From contig CM035413.1 in assembly GCA_020310875.1 (NCBI GenBank), positions 169,351,996 through 169,415,995 on the forward strand: 64,000 nucleotides of DNA, in the 5' to 3' direction. Position numbers and translations under genes: made by a program. The notes under the pieces were generated by a model. It searched no databases. It was not told the origin of the DNA and saw only the letters and a program-made list of their open reading frames with translations. Positions 10,085-21,085 of the stretch are shown in pieces (position 1 is the first letter of the stretch; each line of letters opens with the position of its first letter). The stretch is from Ceratopteris richardii. Lineage: Eukaryota > Streptophyta > Polypodiopsida > Polypodiales > Pteridaceae.

Positions 10085-10700
10085 ATTGACCTCTATCAAT
10101 CGCGATCGACAGAAAAGTTGACTATTTTGCAAAACAAAGTGTATAACCATGATGTGTAGGCCTAGGGCATCCTAAATCTGTGCTTGAAATTTTAAAATTC
10201 CTCAGTTTTCTGTCAATCGCGATCGACCTGTCAATCGCGATCGACAAACCACGACAAACACTTGCCGACCGACCTGTCAATCGCAATCGACACGTCAATT
10301 GCGACCGACAGAGTCAACGACCGACTGACCATGACTGACAGAACATACGCGTGACACATGTCAATCGCGATCGAGCCATTAATCGTGATCGACCAGCCAA
10401 TCGCGACTGACAGCCCCGACGGACCTGTGAATCACGACCGACCCAGTCAATGATTGCTTGACCACGACCGACAGACCTTCGCGACGGACCTGTCAATCAT
10501 GATCGACCCATCAATCGCGACTGACAGAGTCAACGAACCTTTGATCACGATCGACTGAAAATCCGGGCCACGTGTCAATCGCGATTGACCCATCAATCGC
10601 GACTGACAGCCACGACGGACCTGTCAATCGCGACCGACACATCGATCGCCGACTGACCTATCAATCGCAATTGACAGAGCTTGCGAACGCGATAGACGAG
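10085..10700 (+). repeat. G2 leader array of a short CpG-rich motif
   Basis: About twenty degenerate copies of a motif near TGTCAATCGCGATCGAC, spaced roughly 20-35 bp. The core contains the overlapping palindromes TCGCGA and CGATCG. It lies in the untranslated leader between the candidate splice donor and gag. Equivalent arrays with different units occur in G1 and G3. Confidence 0.9.
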
Positions 10701-10844
10701 CAAATTTGGCCAATTTTTTAGGGTAAAAAGTAGTGGTCTATTTTTGGCAATTTGTGGGACAAACACTAGGGTTTATCAAGTAATTCGAGAATTCCTGTAT
10801 GCCTGATAGCCTGTTTTAAATCCTGTTTTAGCCTCAAGACCCTG

Positions 10845-10975
10845 AATTGACGTAACTTTCTCATACGAAACCCGTTCGCTGTGATTTTTGTTTTGTTGGA
10901 AAGCTCGTGGGGAGTACAACCAAAACTTCAGCTGGTTACGGTAATATTAATATCAGGATTATTAAATAGGGTAAT
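10845..10975 (+). other. conserved leader block downstream of the array
   Basis: Non-coding block with phrases such as TTTCTCATACGAAACCCG, GCTGTGATTTTTGTTTTG and GGGGAGTACAACCAAAAC. It is strongly conserved, in the same order, in the G3 leader (reverse strand, about 49880-50010) and weakly in G1 (about 27480-27530), although the arrays beside it differ. A packaging or structural RNA role is possible but inferred. From 10976 to 11573 I see only further leader without coding or repeat structure. Confidence 0.65.
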
Positions 10976-11573
10976 TTGAAGTTGATCATATCCCGAGGTA
11001 GGAAAACTAAGTTTCCCTTGGGATTGTTTTCCATAGAGGCAAAAGGCAATGGGGTCTGTGAATTACACGCATGAAAATGATCTGTCTGTCAACTGAATTC
11101 AATTCTTGAGCTAAATTTGGGCCTTTTACAGGTCCTTTGTGAGCATCGAAGGGTACTCGATGCAAGAGTAAGTGCAAGCTTGGGAACACGCTTCCTGGGC
11201 ACACAAGGGCAACCAAGGGAAGAAACTCAAGGTTGGAAATTCTCAACACCCTCTGTCGATCCCTAGCATAGGCTAAGCACGGATAGAGGTTTTGATTAAT
11301 TAGGGATACGTTAAGAACGACCAAGTCCAAGAACTCTAATCACTCAAATGCAAGTGTTAGGAGATTACAATTGCGAAACAACCTAAGGGAAAAGAATTTA
11401 AATCGAGCGACCACACTCAAAGTACGATAAAACTTAAGTGTTCCTTGCGACGAAGATTAATTGGACAAGAAGTGACGCCCTAAGGGAAATTAAAAAAGAA
11501 CAAGTGACTAATACAAAAGAACTCAACAACGCAAAGTGTACTAGGGAAAATTTGGGGTTATTCAATTGGGCTT

Positions 11574-13600
11574 ATGAACCTTAGATCAGGACGACACCTA
11601 GGGAGAGATAGACAAAGTCTTAGATCTTCAGAGGCTAGTGTGAATCATACTGCTAGGTCTTGGGCCCAGCAGTTGAGCCATCATTTGTACTACCCTAGCT
11701 CTGAGACAAGTGAGTCTAAGATGTCCCATGGTACGGAGAGACCTACAGGAAGTTCGGGAGTGCCATATTTACATAGGGTAGAAGGCCCTTACAAGACGCA
11801 ACTTGAATACCTTAGGACCAACCGATTAGAAGATCTGTGGTCCATATTAAAAACCCTGACCAATCCATTGGACTAGAACATCCAGCGGTCAAGTTTGAAA
11901 ATGGAGCATACTTGGACAAAGAAGGGACAATATACGTAGTCACCAGTCACCCAGATAGGACAGATGAATTTGGGAATGTGATCCCAGAAACGGACTTAGG
12001 TGACCTGGAGCAAGGAAACATGGGTGTAGAACCTAGAACCCCCCGAGGCAAATTTGTTCTCACTAGGATTATCACACCAGAGTGGATTCCCCAAGACAAT
12101 AAGAGCATAGATCTACTCCTGAACCGAGAGACTGATGAAGCCTTTTGGAGGTATAGATCTGATCAGCCGAATGAGGTAGGAACAATCATGATATATGAGT
12201 TCAAAGATCCTGATAGCCCAGGCAGGGTGACCTACTTAGATCACGCTTCAGAGAGGGTCTTTGTGGTTACCGAAAATGATAGGCATGCTTACACTTGGAA
12301 AGGTGAATTTATTTTCCCCCAACCAAGATCAAATGTGTCCTTTGGTCACCCCGGAGCTGGAACATCCCATGCTCATGGAACTCAAAGAGACCGACATAGA
12401 GATAGACCGGAGGTAAGCTTTGCCAACCCAGTGGGAAGAGAAAGAACGAGAACGGAAACCAATAGAGTGGAACCTGAGGGACTTAGAGCCCCAAGGAACC
12501 AAAGGAATGCTGATGATTTCCCTCTGCCAAGGCCTAGGGAACACCCCAGAACCTTGAGACCTACACAGCTGGTTAAGTCCATGAAGAACTATTTCGATGG
12601 CACAGGAGACCCATATGACCATGTGGCTGAGTTTAGGCAAGTCTTGAGAGCTGAACAAGTTGAGCACCTATTCACGCAGTATAATGCCTTTGGTCTAACC
12701 CTTAGGAACACAGCCCTTACGTGGTTTCAACCATTGAATGAGAGACAGTTCAGGAGCATAGACCAACTCTTAGAGGCCTTCATCACTGAATTCTCTAAAA
12801 GTGGCATAAGGCATAATACTTCCTCATTGATACATAGCTTCAAGCAGACCACTCAGGAGACCGTGAGACTTGCAGGAAGAAGGTTTAGGCAATATCTTCA
12901 GAGATGCCCTTTTCTTGAGTTGCCCACACCAGCCAAACAAGTGGCCTTATTCTTGGATGGATTGCTAAGTACAAAGTTGCAATCGTATGTGTACTTGAAG
13001 GACCCTAGGACCATAGAAGAATGTGTACGCATGTGCATTGACATTGAGGATAACCTAGGGGAAGAGTTAGAGCTTTCCAAAATCTATAAAGATTCAGATA
13101 GCGCCTCTAGCTTTTCTTCCACACAATCTACATCTATTGAGGAACTCGCAGAAAAGGTAGCTCAAAAACTAGGTGTCTCTAGCAAACAAATTCCAAGATT
13201 TGCCCCAGTAAAGAGATGCTATACTTGCGGTGGTGACCACATGGCAAATGTATGTCCCATTATGGCTCAACCCCAAGTAAATCCTAGTGGCCAGTACTGC
13301 ACCATAGAACGGAGGTACACAAATCACACCGCGCAAGATTGCCCCTACAATAAGCAAGCAGTTAGGCAGACCTACCCACAACCATACCCTCAACAAGGAA
13401 GATACCAGAACCAGTACCCACCGCAGCAGTATGCAAGGCCTCAACAAACCTACCAACCACAATACCAAAACCAACAAAGGCCTCAGCCTGTGTTAGCACA
13501 ACAACCCCCTGCCCCAGCTAATGTAATTCCGGTAAAGTATGCAGCTGTAGAAGAGAATTTGAATAGAGCTATAGTGCCAGTAACACCATTGCTTTCATAA
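11574..13600 (+). pseudogene. G2 gag
   Basis: Gag starts at ATG 11574 (MNLRSGRHLGRDRQS), the same start as in G3 (49782) and, mutated, in G1 (28152). Near 11826 about 29 bp present in G1 are missing, which shifts the frame; the rest reads from 11837 on. Residues encoded at about 12560-13080 form a typical Ty3/gypsy capsid domain (MKNYFDGTGDPYDHV, ALTWFQPL, FSKSGIRH, LFLDGLLSTKL). A zinc knuckle CYTCGGDHMANVC follows at 13217-13255, spaced CX2CX3HX4C, then a partial CX..HX4C motif and a Gln/Pro/Tyr-rich linker. A TAA at 13598-13600 interrupts the frame where G1 has GAA. Confidence 0.92.
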
Positions 13601-15114
13601 AGTGATCCGAGTGACCATAGTTTTGATTCCACTCACATAGATAGTCCACAGGCTTACTACATGCAGTCGCCTGAACATGGTGAGTCTTACTATAGTGAAG
13701 AACCGAATGAACCTAGTTGCGAGCCTGATTACACAAATGTCATGTACGCAAATCCCAACACTAGACCTCAACCTAGACAGGTAAGACCCCCATTCCCTAA
13801 AGGACCATGCTATAGGTGTCAAGGAGATCACCTCATCCATGATTGCCCGATGTCTACACCTACACAACCCCAGTCAGTGACAATCCAAGGCTTTTGCCAA
13901 GATTGTGGAAAGGAGCATCTCTTACAAGATTGCCCAAAGAATCCCAATAATATGCCAAAAATAACTCCAATTAACATTGCTGGCTTAGTTGTGGACTCAA
14001 CAAGAAGTGTCACTTCCACTGCACCAGTGCAAGTGGTCACTAGAGCCCACGCTTTGCAACAGAACCCAGGAGTAGGTCAAGAGAAGAGTGCAGAGGTTAG
14101 TGAAACCGAGAGCATAGCCAAGAAACGGTCGAGAGCCTAGAGGGATAGCCGAGAGAGAATGAAAAGACAATGGTCTAAAAAGATGAGCGACTTAGAAGAA
14201 AGCATAAGAGAAACAAAAGCCAAAATTGTTAAACTCACCTCTCAAACGAACTCTCACATACCACCACCACCCTCATTTCCATCACCATCTAACCCACCAT
14301 CTGTCCACCTACCTCAGACCATCCCACCACCCCCTAGAGTAGGATTGGTATTAGCTGACCCCACTCCTGAAGACATAGATATGATGCTTAAGGCATATCA
14401 AGCCAGAATCCAAGAAGGGCCAAATGTGATGGATCATGACAAGTGCTACCCTAGAGCTGACCTAGAGATAGCAAGAACCAAGCTATGCGCAAAAATGGTC
14501 GCGTTGGCTCACACCATGTTTGAAGCCAGCCGCCTCTTCAACTACTCTGGCTCAGCTAAGACACAACTGCACTTGGATGGACTCCTAGAGAAGTTAGAGA
14601 GCATACTTGCAAGATCTGCCAAGGAAGAAAAAAATCAAAGAAAAGATGAGGCAAGTAAAAGAATAAGCCTTCCCCCACAGGAAGCTTTTGTGCCCAATTC
14701 CACTGAACCAGACACCTCCTCTTCTATGAATAGGTACACACCAGAATTCCTACGAGAGATTCAAGAAGACAATGGGCCAAAGAAAGTGAAGTCCCTCCTC
14801 CCATTGAACTTGTGGATGACACGCATGATCGATTCCCACAAGATATTCCTTCCATTTATGGAGAGCAAGAGAGTGCACAAAGTCAAGAGAGATTAGACTT
14901 CGAGTCTAACTCCCTACAGGAATTACCCCATTTCACAGGCCCATGGGAAGCCAAGTCTACTTGTATGAGAGCACCCACGGTAATGGTAAGAAATGAAGAC
15001 TTAGTCATACCTAGGAATACAGTGGTAGTGAAAAACACTAAGGTGCAGTGCAACCTCACTTTAGAAGAGCTACTCAAAATTAGGCCATAATTATGGAAAC
15101 ATGTAGCTAACCAA
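13601..15114 (+). pseudogene. G2 gag-pol linker with two more zinc knuckles
   Basis: Same frame as gag after the TAA. Two further knuckles, CYRCQGDHLIHDC (13807-13845) and CQDCGKEHLLQDC (13896-13934), again have three, not four, residues between the second Cys and His. Then comes a Lys/Glu-rich stretch with a TAG at 14138-14140 (TGG in G1), a proline-rich segment, a conserved block DPTPEDIDMMLKAYQARIQEG (about 14360-14420) of unknown role, a frameshift near 14790-14810, and a conserved block ending PHFTGPWEAKSTCMRAPTV. A TAA at 15088-15090 follows. This ~450-residue linker between knuckles and protease is well conserved in G1 and G3. Confidence 0.85.
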
Positions 15115-15706
15115 GTGCCAGAAGTAGCGAAACCCCGGTCCCAGGTAGGTTCTCATAGAACAGTGCTAGAAATTCCTCTAGAAAAGATAGGAGATATGAG
15201 TGAAGGTGAAGAAGGAAACACCTATCTTCCCATTACCCATCAGGGGTACACAACCAAGGCAATTCTAGACTCAGGTGAAGGAGGTGCTATTTGTAACATA
15301 ATCCCAGTAGGAGATGGTTGAACTACACCCTAAGAGAGAGGATTAGGAAGTAATCCTCAACCATGGCTTTTGGGGCAAGTGGTTAGCCCATCACATTCCT
15401 AACCAAGAGGTTGTGAGTTCAATTCCTTACACTATTGCCACCACTTCCCTATGGAAGCGTTGGGGCAAGCCAGCACTCAGGCCCATGAGGATGAAATTGC
15501 AAATGGCTGATGGCCACTTAGAAAGACCCTTAGGCTTGCTGGAAGGAATAACTCTCACTACATGCGGTGTTGAGTTTGAGCATACTTTCGCCATATGTGA
15601 TTTCAGCAAGAACCATGCCTATGAGATGATTTTGGGAAGACCATTTATGCGACAGTTGCAAGTAGTCTAGGATTGGGGAACCAATTCCTTGTATTTGCAA
15701 CACTTA
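15115..15706 (+). pseudogene. G2 retropepsin 1 (upstream of RT), interrupted
   Basis: Aspartic protease in the usual gypsy position. The active-site codons at 15268-15279 read DSGE here, against DSGA in G1 (31866-31877) and G3 (about 46071-46082). Right after it a 140-bp element is inserted (15292-15431). The remainder is well kept: LQMADGH, LEGITLTTCGVEFEHTF and the second conserved block MILGRPFMRQL. A TAG at 15668-15670 replaces CAG of G1. The protease would have matured Gag-Pol; this copy cannot. Confidence 0.88.
15292..15431 (+). mobile_element. 140-bp solo-LTR-like insertion with tRNA-like Pol III boxes
   Basis: Absent from the same site in G1 and G3. It begins TGTAACATAATCCC and ends AATTCCTTACA, so it has TG...CA ends and TGTAA/TTACA terminal inverted repeats, and is flanked by the exact 5-bp duplication CTATT (15287-15291 and 15432-15436). 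That is LTR-retrotransposon chemistry, and the length fits a TRIM or SMART solo LTR. Inside, GGGC-AAGTGGTTA-GCCC (15373-15389) can fold as a tRNA D arm, and GAGTTCAATTCC (15415-15426) matches the Pol III B box. No 5S-like sequence is seen, so it is not a Cassandra LTR. Confidence 0.75.
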
Positions 15707-15707
15707 G

Positions 15708-17470
15708 GTGTTACGACCAAAGTCAATCTCAAGAATTACTCTCATAGAGATGTACCGCCTATTCAATGGAATCCCATCCATAGAGCCAAGGATGACACAG
15801 ATGCATGAAGACACTCACTTATGGATGTGTAAAGTGGCAGTGGAAGAAGAGAAGAGAGAAAAGGCCAGAGAGACAGGTGCAAAAGAAACCCATAGATCCA
15901 TTCAAGACCCAGCTTATGCACCTGTATTATTTCTTGATGAACAATTTGAGCCTCATGGTTGGGGAGAAATTTTAGCAACAATGGATGTAGCCATCAATGA
16001 AGAACAATGGACACCCCACTGTGATGAGGATGGCTATGACATTTCAGTTTTCTCAATAGAGCCAATCATGGGAGATGCAGTTTTAGAAGAGTGCGAACCT
16101 AGCCCTGATGCATTTGAGGATGCAAGTGACTCCGATCTAGAGTCAATCATTATGGACCCATCTTTTGCATCAGATGAAGAATACTTCTATGAAGTAGAAT
16201 TTCAGCCCCAAAGACATGGAGAGCTTACAAATGATGTGAGATTAGCCACACAAGTGACCCCTAAGGATGAAGGAAAGAAAATAAAGAAGAGAGAAGTCAC
16301 ACCAGAAGAGGAAGAATCTTTGTTTGAGGTCCCTGAAAACTTTAAAAAGTATGAGATAGACGAGAGGAGAGTCATGATAAGAATGCCCAAACGAGAGGCA
16401 CAATCAGGAGAAGCCTATGATAACAAAGAAACCACCAAGAAAATAGTGGTAGCCCTAGAAGAAGGAGAGGAGAGATGCACGTACATAGGCCATGAACTAA
16501 CAGAGGAAGAAGAGCATGCGTTAATAGCCTTGCTAAGAGAATACAGAGATGTATTCGCTTGGAGTTACAAGGATTTGAAAGGTGTTGACCCAGACATATG
16601 CTCACACACAATTCCCATGACCTCAGACGCGAAACCCTCTAAGCAAAAACCATACACATATAATGATAATTATGTTGCTAAGATCAAAGAGGAGATAGAT
16701 AGACTGGTAGAAGCTGGATTCATCTATGAAATTGAGCACACCGAGTGGGTATCCCCCATTGTAGTGGTGCCCAAGAAGAATGGAAAGCTACGAGTATGCA
16801 GTAACTTGAAAAAGGTCAATGCAGCCACGATTCGAGATAACTATCCACTTCCTATCACTGAACATCTCTTAGAAAGGGTAGCAGGCAAGGAAGTGTACAG
16901 CTTCCTTGATGGATTTTCGGGCTACAATCAGGTGGCATAGCTCCAAAAGATCAGCATAAAACAGCTTTTGCCACAAAGTGGGGCATATTTGCTTTTTGGG
17001 TAATGCCATTCGGGCTTACCAATGCCCCTGCAACCTTCCAAAGATTGATGTGTCACGTGTTTAAAGAGTTCTTGAGGAAGAATTTAGAATTCTATGTTGA
17101 TGATCTCTGTGCTCATTCCAACATTAGACACACACATATACCTGAACTCAGACAAATCTTTGACAAATGTAGAGAGTATCAAGTCTGCCTGAACCCAGAA
17201 AAGTGTGTTTTCATGGTCAAGCAAGGCAAGATTCTAGGACACATAGTGTCAAAGAATGGCATATCCACCGATGAAGAGAAAGTAAGAGCCATAGCCGAGT
17301 TACCTAGGCCAAAGAATGTCAAGGAAGTACAAGCTTTCATGGGGCATTGTGGTTATTACCGACGCTTTATACACATGTACACTATCATTGCCAAGCCTCT
17401 GTACAGACTTTTGACCAACTTTGAGTGGACTGATGAATGTGAGAATTCCTGCAATGAGCTTAAACGGTGA
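15708..17470 (+). pseudogene. G2 linker and reverse transcriptase
   Basis: An acidic linker (HEDTHLWMCKVAVEEEK, HGWGEILATMDVAINEEQW) leads into the RT. About 35 bp present in G1 are missing near 15800, shifting the frame relative to the protease. RT blocks: FIYEIEHTEWVSPIVVVPKK, LDGFSGYNQV, MPFGLTNAPATFQRLM and the catalytic YVDD at 17093-17104. One base is missing near 16935 (GTGGCATAG against GTGGCAATAG in sister copies), giving a TAG; the frame recovers only in another phase. The thumb and connection continue through GHIVSKNGIS to TGA at 17468-17470, which is an Arg codon in G3. Confidence 0.93.
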
Positions 17471-17905
17471 TTATATTCAGCACCAATCTTGACTACACCA
17501 GATTGGAATAAGCCTTTTCATGTTCATGTAGATGCATCCAATTATGCTATTGGATGTGTACTCGCACAACCTATGGGCGAAGGTAATATGGATCTTCCAA
17601 TTGCCTATGCTAGTAGACAGTTGAATGCAGCTGAACGGAACTATACCACCACCGAACGAGAAGGATTAGGCATGGTATATGCAGTTAAAAAGTTTAGACA
17701 CTATTTGCTTGCAAATAAGTTTAAATTTTTTACCGATCATCAGGCATTAGTGTACTTGGTAAACAAACCATGCAATACAGGCCGATTAGTAAGATGGTTT
17801 CTCTTACTAATGGAATATGACTTTGAGGTCGTGGTGAGGAAAGGGAAGACTCACTTCAGAGCAGACCATCTCTCTAGGCTCACATCTGGAGAAGCCGCAC
17901 AATGA
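17471..17905 (+). pseudogene. G2 RNase H
   Basis: Gypsy-type RNase H in the same frame as the RT end. Catalytic residues are visible: D in HVDASNYAIG (about 17527), E in TTEREGLGM (about 17655), D in FTDHQALVY (about 17733) and the last D in RADHLSRL (about 17865). No second, archaeal-type RNase H of the kind found in Tat/Ogre elements is present. A TGA at 17903-17905 stands where G3 has a Gly codon. Confidence 0.92.
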
Positions 17906-19789
17906 GTATTAGATGACCTTCCTGATGCTTACTTGTTTAATTTGGAAGTGGTACCTCAGTGGGCTAAGCCATTAGTGCCAGTATTGACATACGGGCCTAA
18001 CCACCCAGTCATAAACACTCAAGGTAGAGAAGTAGTAAAATCCCAGAAGTACCATATCATGGCAGGAAGCATGTACAAACAGATAGATCAAGGGATATTG
18101 GCTTGTTGTGTGGAAGAGGAGAAGTACGCAAAATGGTTGCAATTAGCACATGTAGGTGCATTAGAGCAACACTACTCAAAGCAAAGAACTTTACAGACAC
18201 TTAGAAGATTTGGAGTGCATTGGCCTACTATGGAAGCCGATGTCCAAAAGTTGTGCAAGGAATGCCCAATCTGTTGCACTAAACCACATGTGGAACATGC
18301 CACTCTATATCAAGTGTCCATAGTGCCAGATTGGAGTGAACCATTAGTAGATTTCCCGAGGACGAGAACATTCCCTCAAGATATGACACTGGCCAGACGA
18401 AGAAGTCTAGAACAACAAGCCCTAGATTACTCACTCATTAGTGATAATCTATACAAGCGTGGTAAAGATGGTTACCTAAGACTATGTGTCCATGAGAGCG
18501 AATATCTCAAGATCTTGGAAGTAGCTCACCAAGGTGTAGCAGGAGGACATTTTGGACCAGATCGGGTGATCAAGGCAATACTATTTGCGGGCTTCTGGTG
18601 GCCGACCCTTCACATGGATGCACATACCTATGTGAAACGGTGTGATGTCTGTCAGAGAACTCAGTACCCTATACGCAAGGATGAGATGCCACTGAAACCC
18701 ATGATGAGTCGACGTGCATTCTCTAAGTGGGGAATAGACTTCATAGGTCCTATTAATTCCTCGGCTAAGGGTTCACATGTTGAATACATCATTGTTGCCA
18801 CCGACTATCTAACAAAGTGGGTAGAGGTAAAAGCTACGACAAAGAATGATGCTCAGACAACTGCTAAGTTCCTATTTGAGAATGTGTTCACAAGATACGG
18901 GCTACCTATAGAGCTGGTAAGTGATAGAGGCACTCACTTCTTGAATGAAGTTATTGAAAATCTGCTCCAAGAGTTCTTGGTTGTACACAAGAAGTCTGCC
19001 CCCTATCACCCACAAGCTAATGGCCAGGCTGAGAGCACAAATAAGATCCTATGCAATATGTTGACTAAATTGGTAAATAATAAATGCTCTGATTGGGACA
19101 AACAGCTACACCATGTTGTTTGGGCATACTGAGTGGCCTATAAAACGGTACTCCAAGCCACACCCTTTCAAATGGTATTTGGCCAAAATGCGATGCTACC
19201 TCTGGACTTCTTGATTCCCACATTGAGAGTAGCACAAGAGCATGAGTGGAAGGGCCATGAACTCTCTTCGAGAATTCTTGACCTCGAACAATTAGGTGAA
19301 ACGAGACTAAGAGCTGCAGCAGGAATATATGCAGCTAACAAAAGGCAGAAGGCGCACTTTGATGCCCATGTGAAGGATAAAGGATTGAAAGCAGGGGACT
19401 TATTGTTAGTCTACACTTTGAAGCAACATGCGAGAAAACTAGAGAAGAGAGGCTATGGACCTATGATCATAAATAGGATCTTGACTAGTGGAGCAATCCA
19501 ATTAGCCACACTCGAAGGCGATATTCTCCCTAGCTACATAAGCGGATGCAGAGTTAAGTTGTATCAGGAACCTCTCACCGAGGAAATGCTCAATCGACTC
19601 AACACCGCCAAGAAACGTAAGGAAGAGGAAAAACGAGTTCGAGAAGAAGCACAGGCAGAAGCCTTGGAACGCATCCGAAAAATGAAGATGAGAAGACAAG
19701 GACGAGATCAGCCAAGGATAGATGACTATGCGAACCCAGGATATCATATGGCTATGTGTGAAGTCTCAAGTGTAAGCCCCATAGAATAG
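17906..19789 (+). pseudogene. G2 integrase with two tandem H2C2 zinc-binding modules
   Basis: After the RNase H two separate H2C2 modules are encoded. The first (about 18090-18280) has HVGALEQHYSKQRTL and ends CKECPICC; the second (about 18480-18655) has HQGVAGGHFGPDRVI and ends KRCDVCQ. Only the second abuts the catalytic core, D in WGIDFIGP (about 18735), D in VSDRGTHF (about 18922), E in NGQAEST (about 19025). The C-terminal domain has a GPY/F-like YGPMIIN motif and ends ISGCRVKLYQEPLTEEML. A single TGA at 19130-19132 replaces the CGA of G3. No chromodomain follows. Confidence 0.92.
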
Positions 19790-20457
19790 TTGACCGACGT
19801 CCTTTTGTAACCTTGGAGATAGGACAAGGGAAGAGTGCAAGGACTGCACGGGCCTTGATTGACTCAGGTGCAGCCACTAGTGCCGTTAAACTTTCTTACT
19901 GTCAAGAATTGAAATTAAAAGCCAATCTTATAGAGGCATATCTCGTAGGATTGGGAGGTGTGGAAACCCCTTGCATGGGCGAGGTGGAACTTCCCCTCTA
20001 CATTCAAGATGTTTTAATGATAGTTAAAGTACTAGTGTGTCAAGATGAGGACCTCACTGAGCCTCTAGTCTTGGGTCAAGACTGGATCTATGATCATGTA
20101 GTCAACCTGAACCTAAGAAGTGGACTTCTTCAAGTATGGGTAAATCAGAGTCGAATTATAGTGGAGTTAGATAATGGAGCACTCAAGAAACTAGGAAAGG
20201 CACAAACTCCTAGTCCTTCCAGGGGTACACATGAAGTTGACAATGCTATTCTTGTCCAAAGCTATGTGATGCAGAGGAATGATGATCTCAATAAAGAAGT
20301 CAAGGACTCAACGGAACTCCCTTCTTTTCGAAAGGCTAGAGGGAGGCAACAACCAAAGGCAGATCAATTACTGAAGACAACCTATGCTGGGGGCCAAAAG
20401 AACGTGCGAAGCAGGATGACTCAACCATTGAAAACAATTGTGGGTGCGGAAAAGTGA
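19790..20457 (+). pseudogene. G2 retropepsin 2 (downstream of integrase)
   Basis: A second aspartic protease domain, unusual in this position. It is encoded just after the integrase tail; a frame break at about 19786-19800 separates them in this copy, while in G4 both are one continuous frame. The active site is ALIDSGAATSAV (DSGA at 19861-19872); a Gly-rich flap region GLGGVETPCMGEVELPLYI and the second conserved block LVLGQDWIY (about 20065-20090) follow in retropepsin order and spacing. It is not a duplicate of retropepsin 1 by sequence, since the two share only the fold motifs. Its target is unknown; cleavage of the C-terminal pol tail or of the extra ORF product is a possibility only. 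Confidence 0.85.
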
Positions 20458-20926
20458 GCGTCCTATTTCGATCAAGCCACAACAACTATCTCAACTTCCT
20501 ATTAGTAATCAACGACATGATACTAATAAGAAGACTCCCAAAAATTCTTTTGTGAAAGTGAAATCTATCTGGGTACCCAAGAAGTCGATGAAGGCTGGCC
20601 CACAATCAAGAAAAATTTGGGTGCCTAAGGCTTGCTTGCGGGCTCAACTAGTTACACACAAATCACACCATACACGACAGAGTTCACTCACTCAAAGAGC
20701 CGATGCCCACTCTCATTCAACACACACAAACGCACATTTACACATGAGCACGGGCGGAATCACTTGCAAATGGGTCCCTAAAAAGCCTCATTTCCAAGCA
20801 GACATACTCATAAAGCCCTCCAGAGTCTCCACAAAACCAAAACCGAAAGCTATCCATTGTGTTTGGCAGCCTAAAACTTGTAATAAACCCCCCGATCCCA
20901 TTTGTACATTTCTCTCCACCTACTAA
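20438..20926 (+). pseudogene. G2 pol C-terminal basic tail with WVPK repeats
   Basis: In a frame shifted by one relative to retropepsin 2 (indel near 20440), this encodes a Lys/Arg/His-rich tail with a recurring motif: WVRKSERP, SIWVPKKSMK, KIWVPKACLR, CKWVPKKPHF, CVWQPKTCNK. The same tail, in frame with the protease, ends pol in G4, and a version with more repeats ends pol in G3. The motif spacing (about 18-55 residues) and basic charge suggest nucleic-acid or chromatin binding, but that is inference. The stop at 20924-20926 seems to be the natural pol end. Confidence 0.8.
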
Positions 20927-21085
20927 CTGCATCTTTTCACTGAGCTCATAGGATTAACCACACACACAATCATTGAGCACTCACTGATCGACTAACTCAT
21001 CATTCACCTCATGTTAATGTTGTAATGGGGACCAAAAAAAAAAAAATTGTTCTATCTTGTCCATTACAATGTTAACGCATGATTC

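Noticed and set aside
10085..10700. Possible CRISPR-like array of repeats and spacers
   Set aside because: Units are degenerate, spacing irregular, and it lies in a retrotransposon leader of a plant; no cas genes.
15292..15431. Ordinary tRNA gene or 5S-derived Cassandra LTR
   Set aside because: Anticodon and acceptor stems do not pair as in a gene, and no 5S internal control region is visible.
17906..18100. Archaeal-type second RNase H as in Tat/Ogre elements
   Set aside because: Only an H2C2 module is found between RNase H and the integrase; no extra D-E-D pattern.
19133..19789. Chromodomain at the integrase C-terminus
   Set aside because: The region ends in a GPY/F-like motif and a Lys/Glu/Arg-rich helix, without the aromatic cage pattern of a chromodomain.
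19790..20457. Post-integrase domain as a mere duplicate of retropepsin 1
   Set aside because: Outside the DSGA and LG motifs the two domains do not align by eye, and both forms are conserved separately in the copies.
21034..21046. A run before the G2 extra ORF as a retroposed poly-A tail
   Set aside because: No TSD or distinct insert is associated with it, and G4 has no A run at that place; simple slippage is enough.
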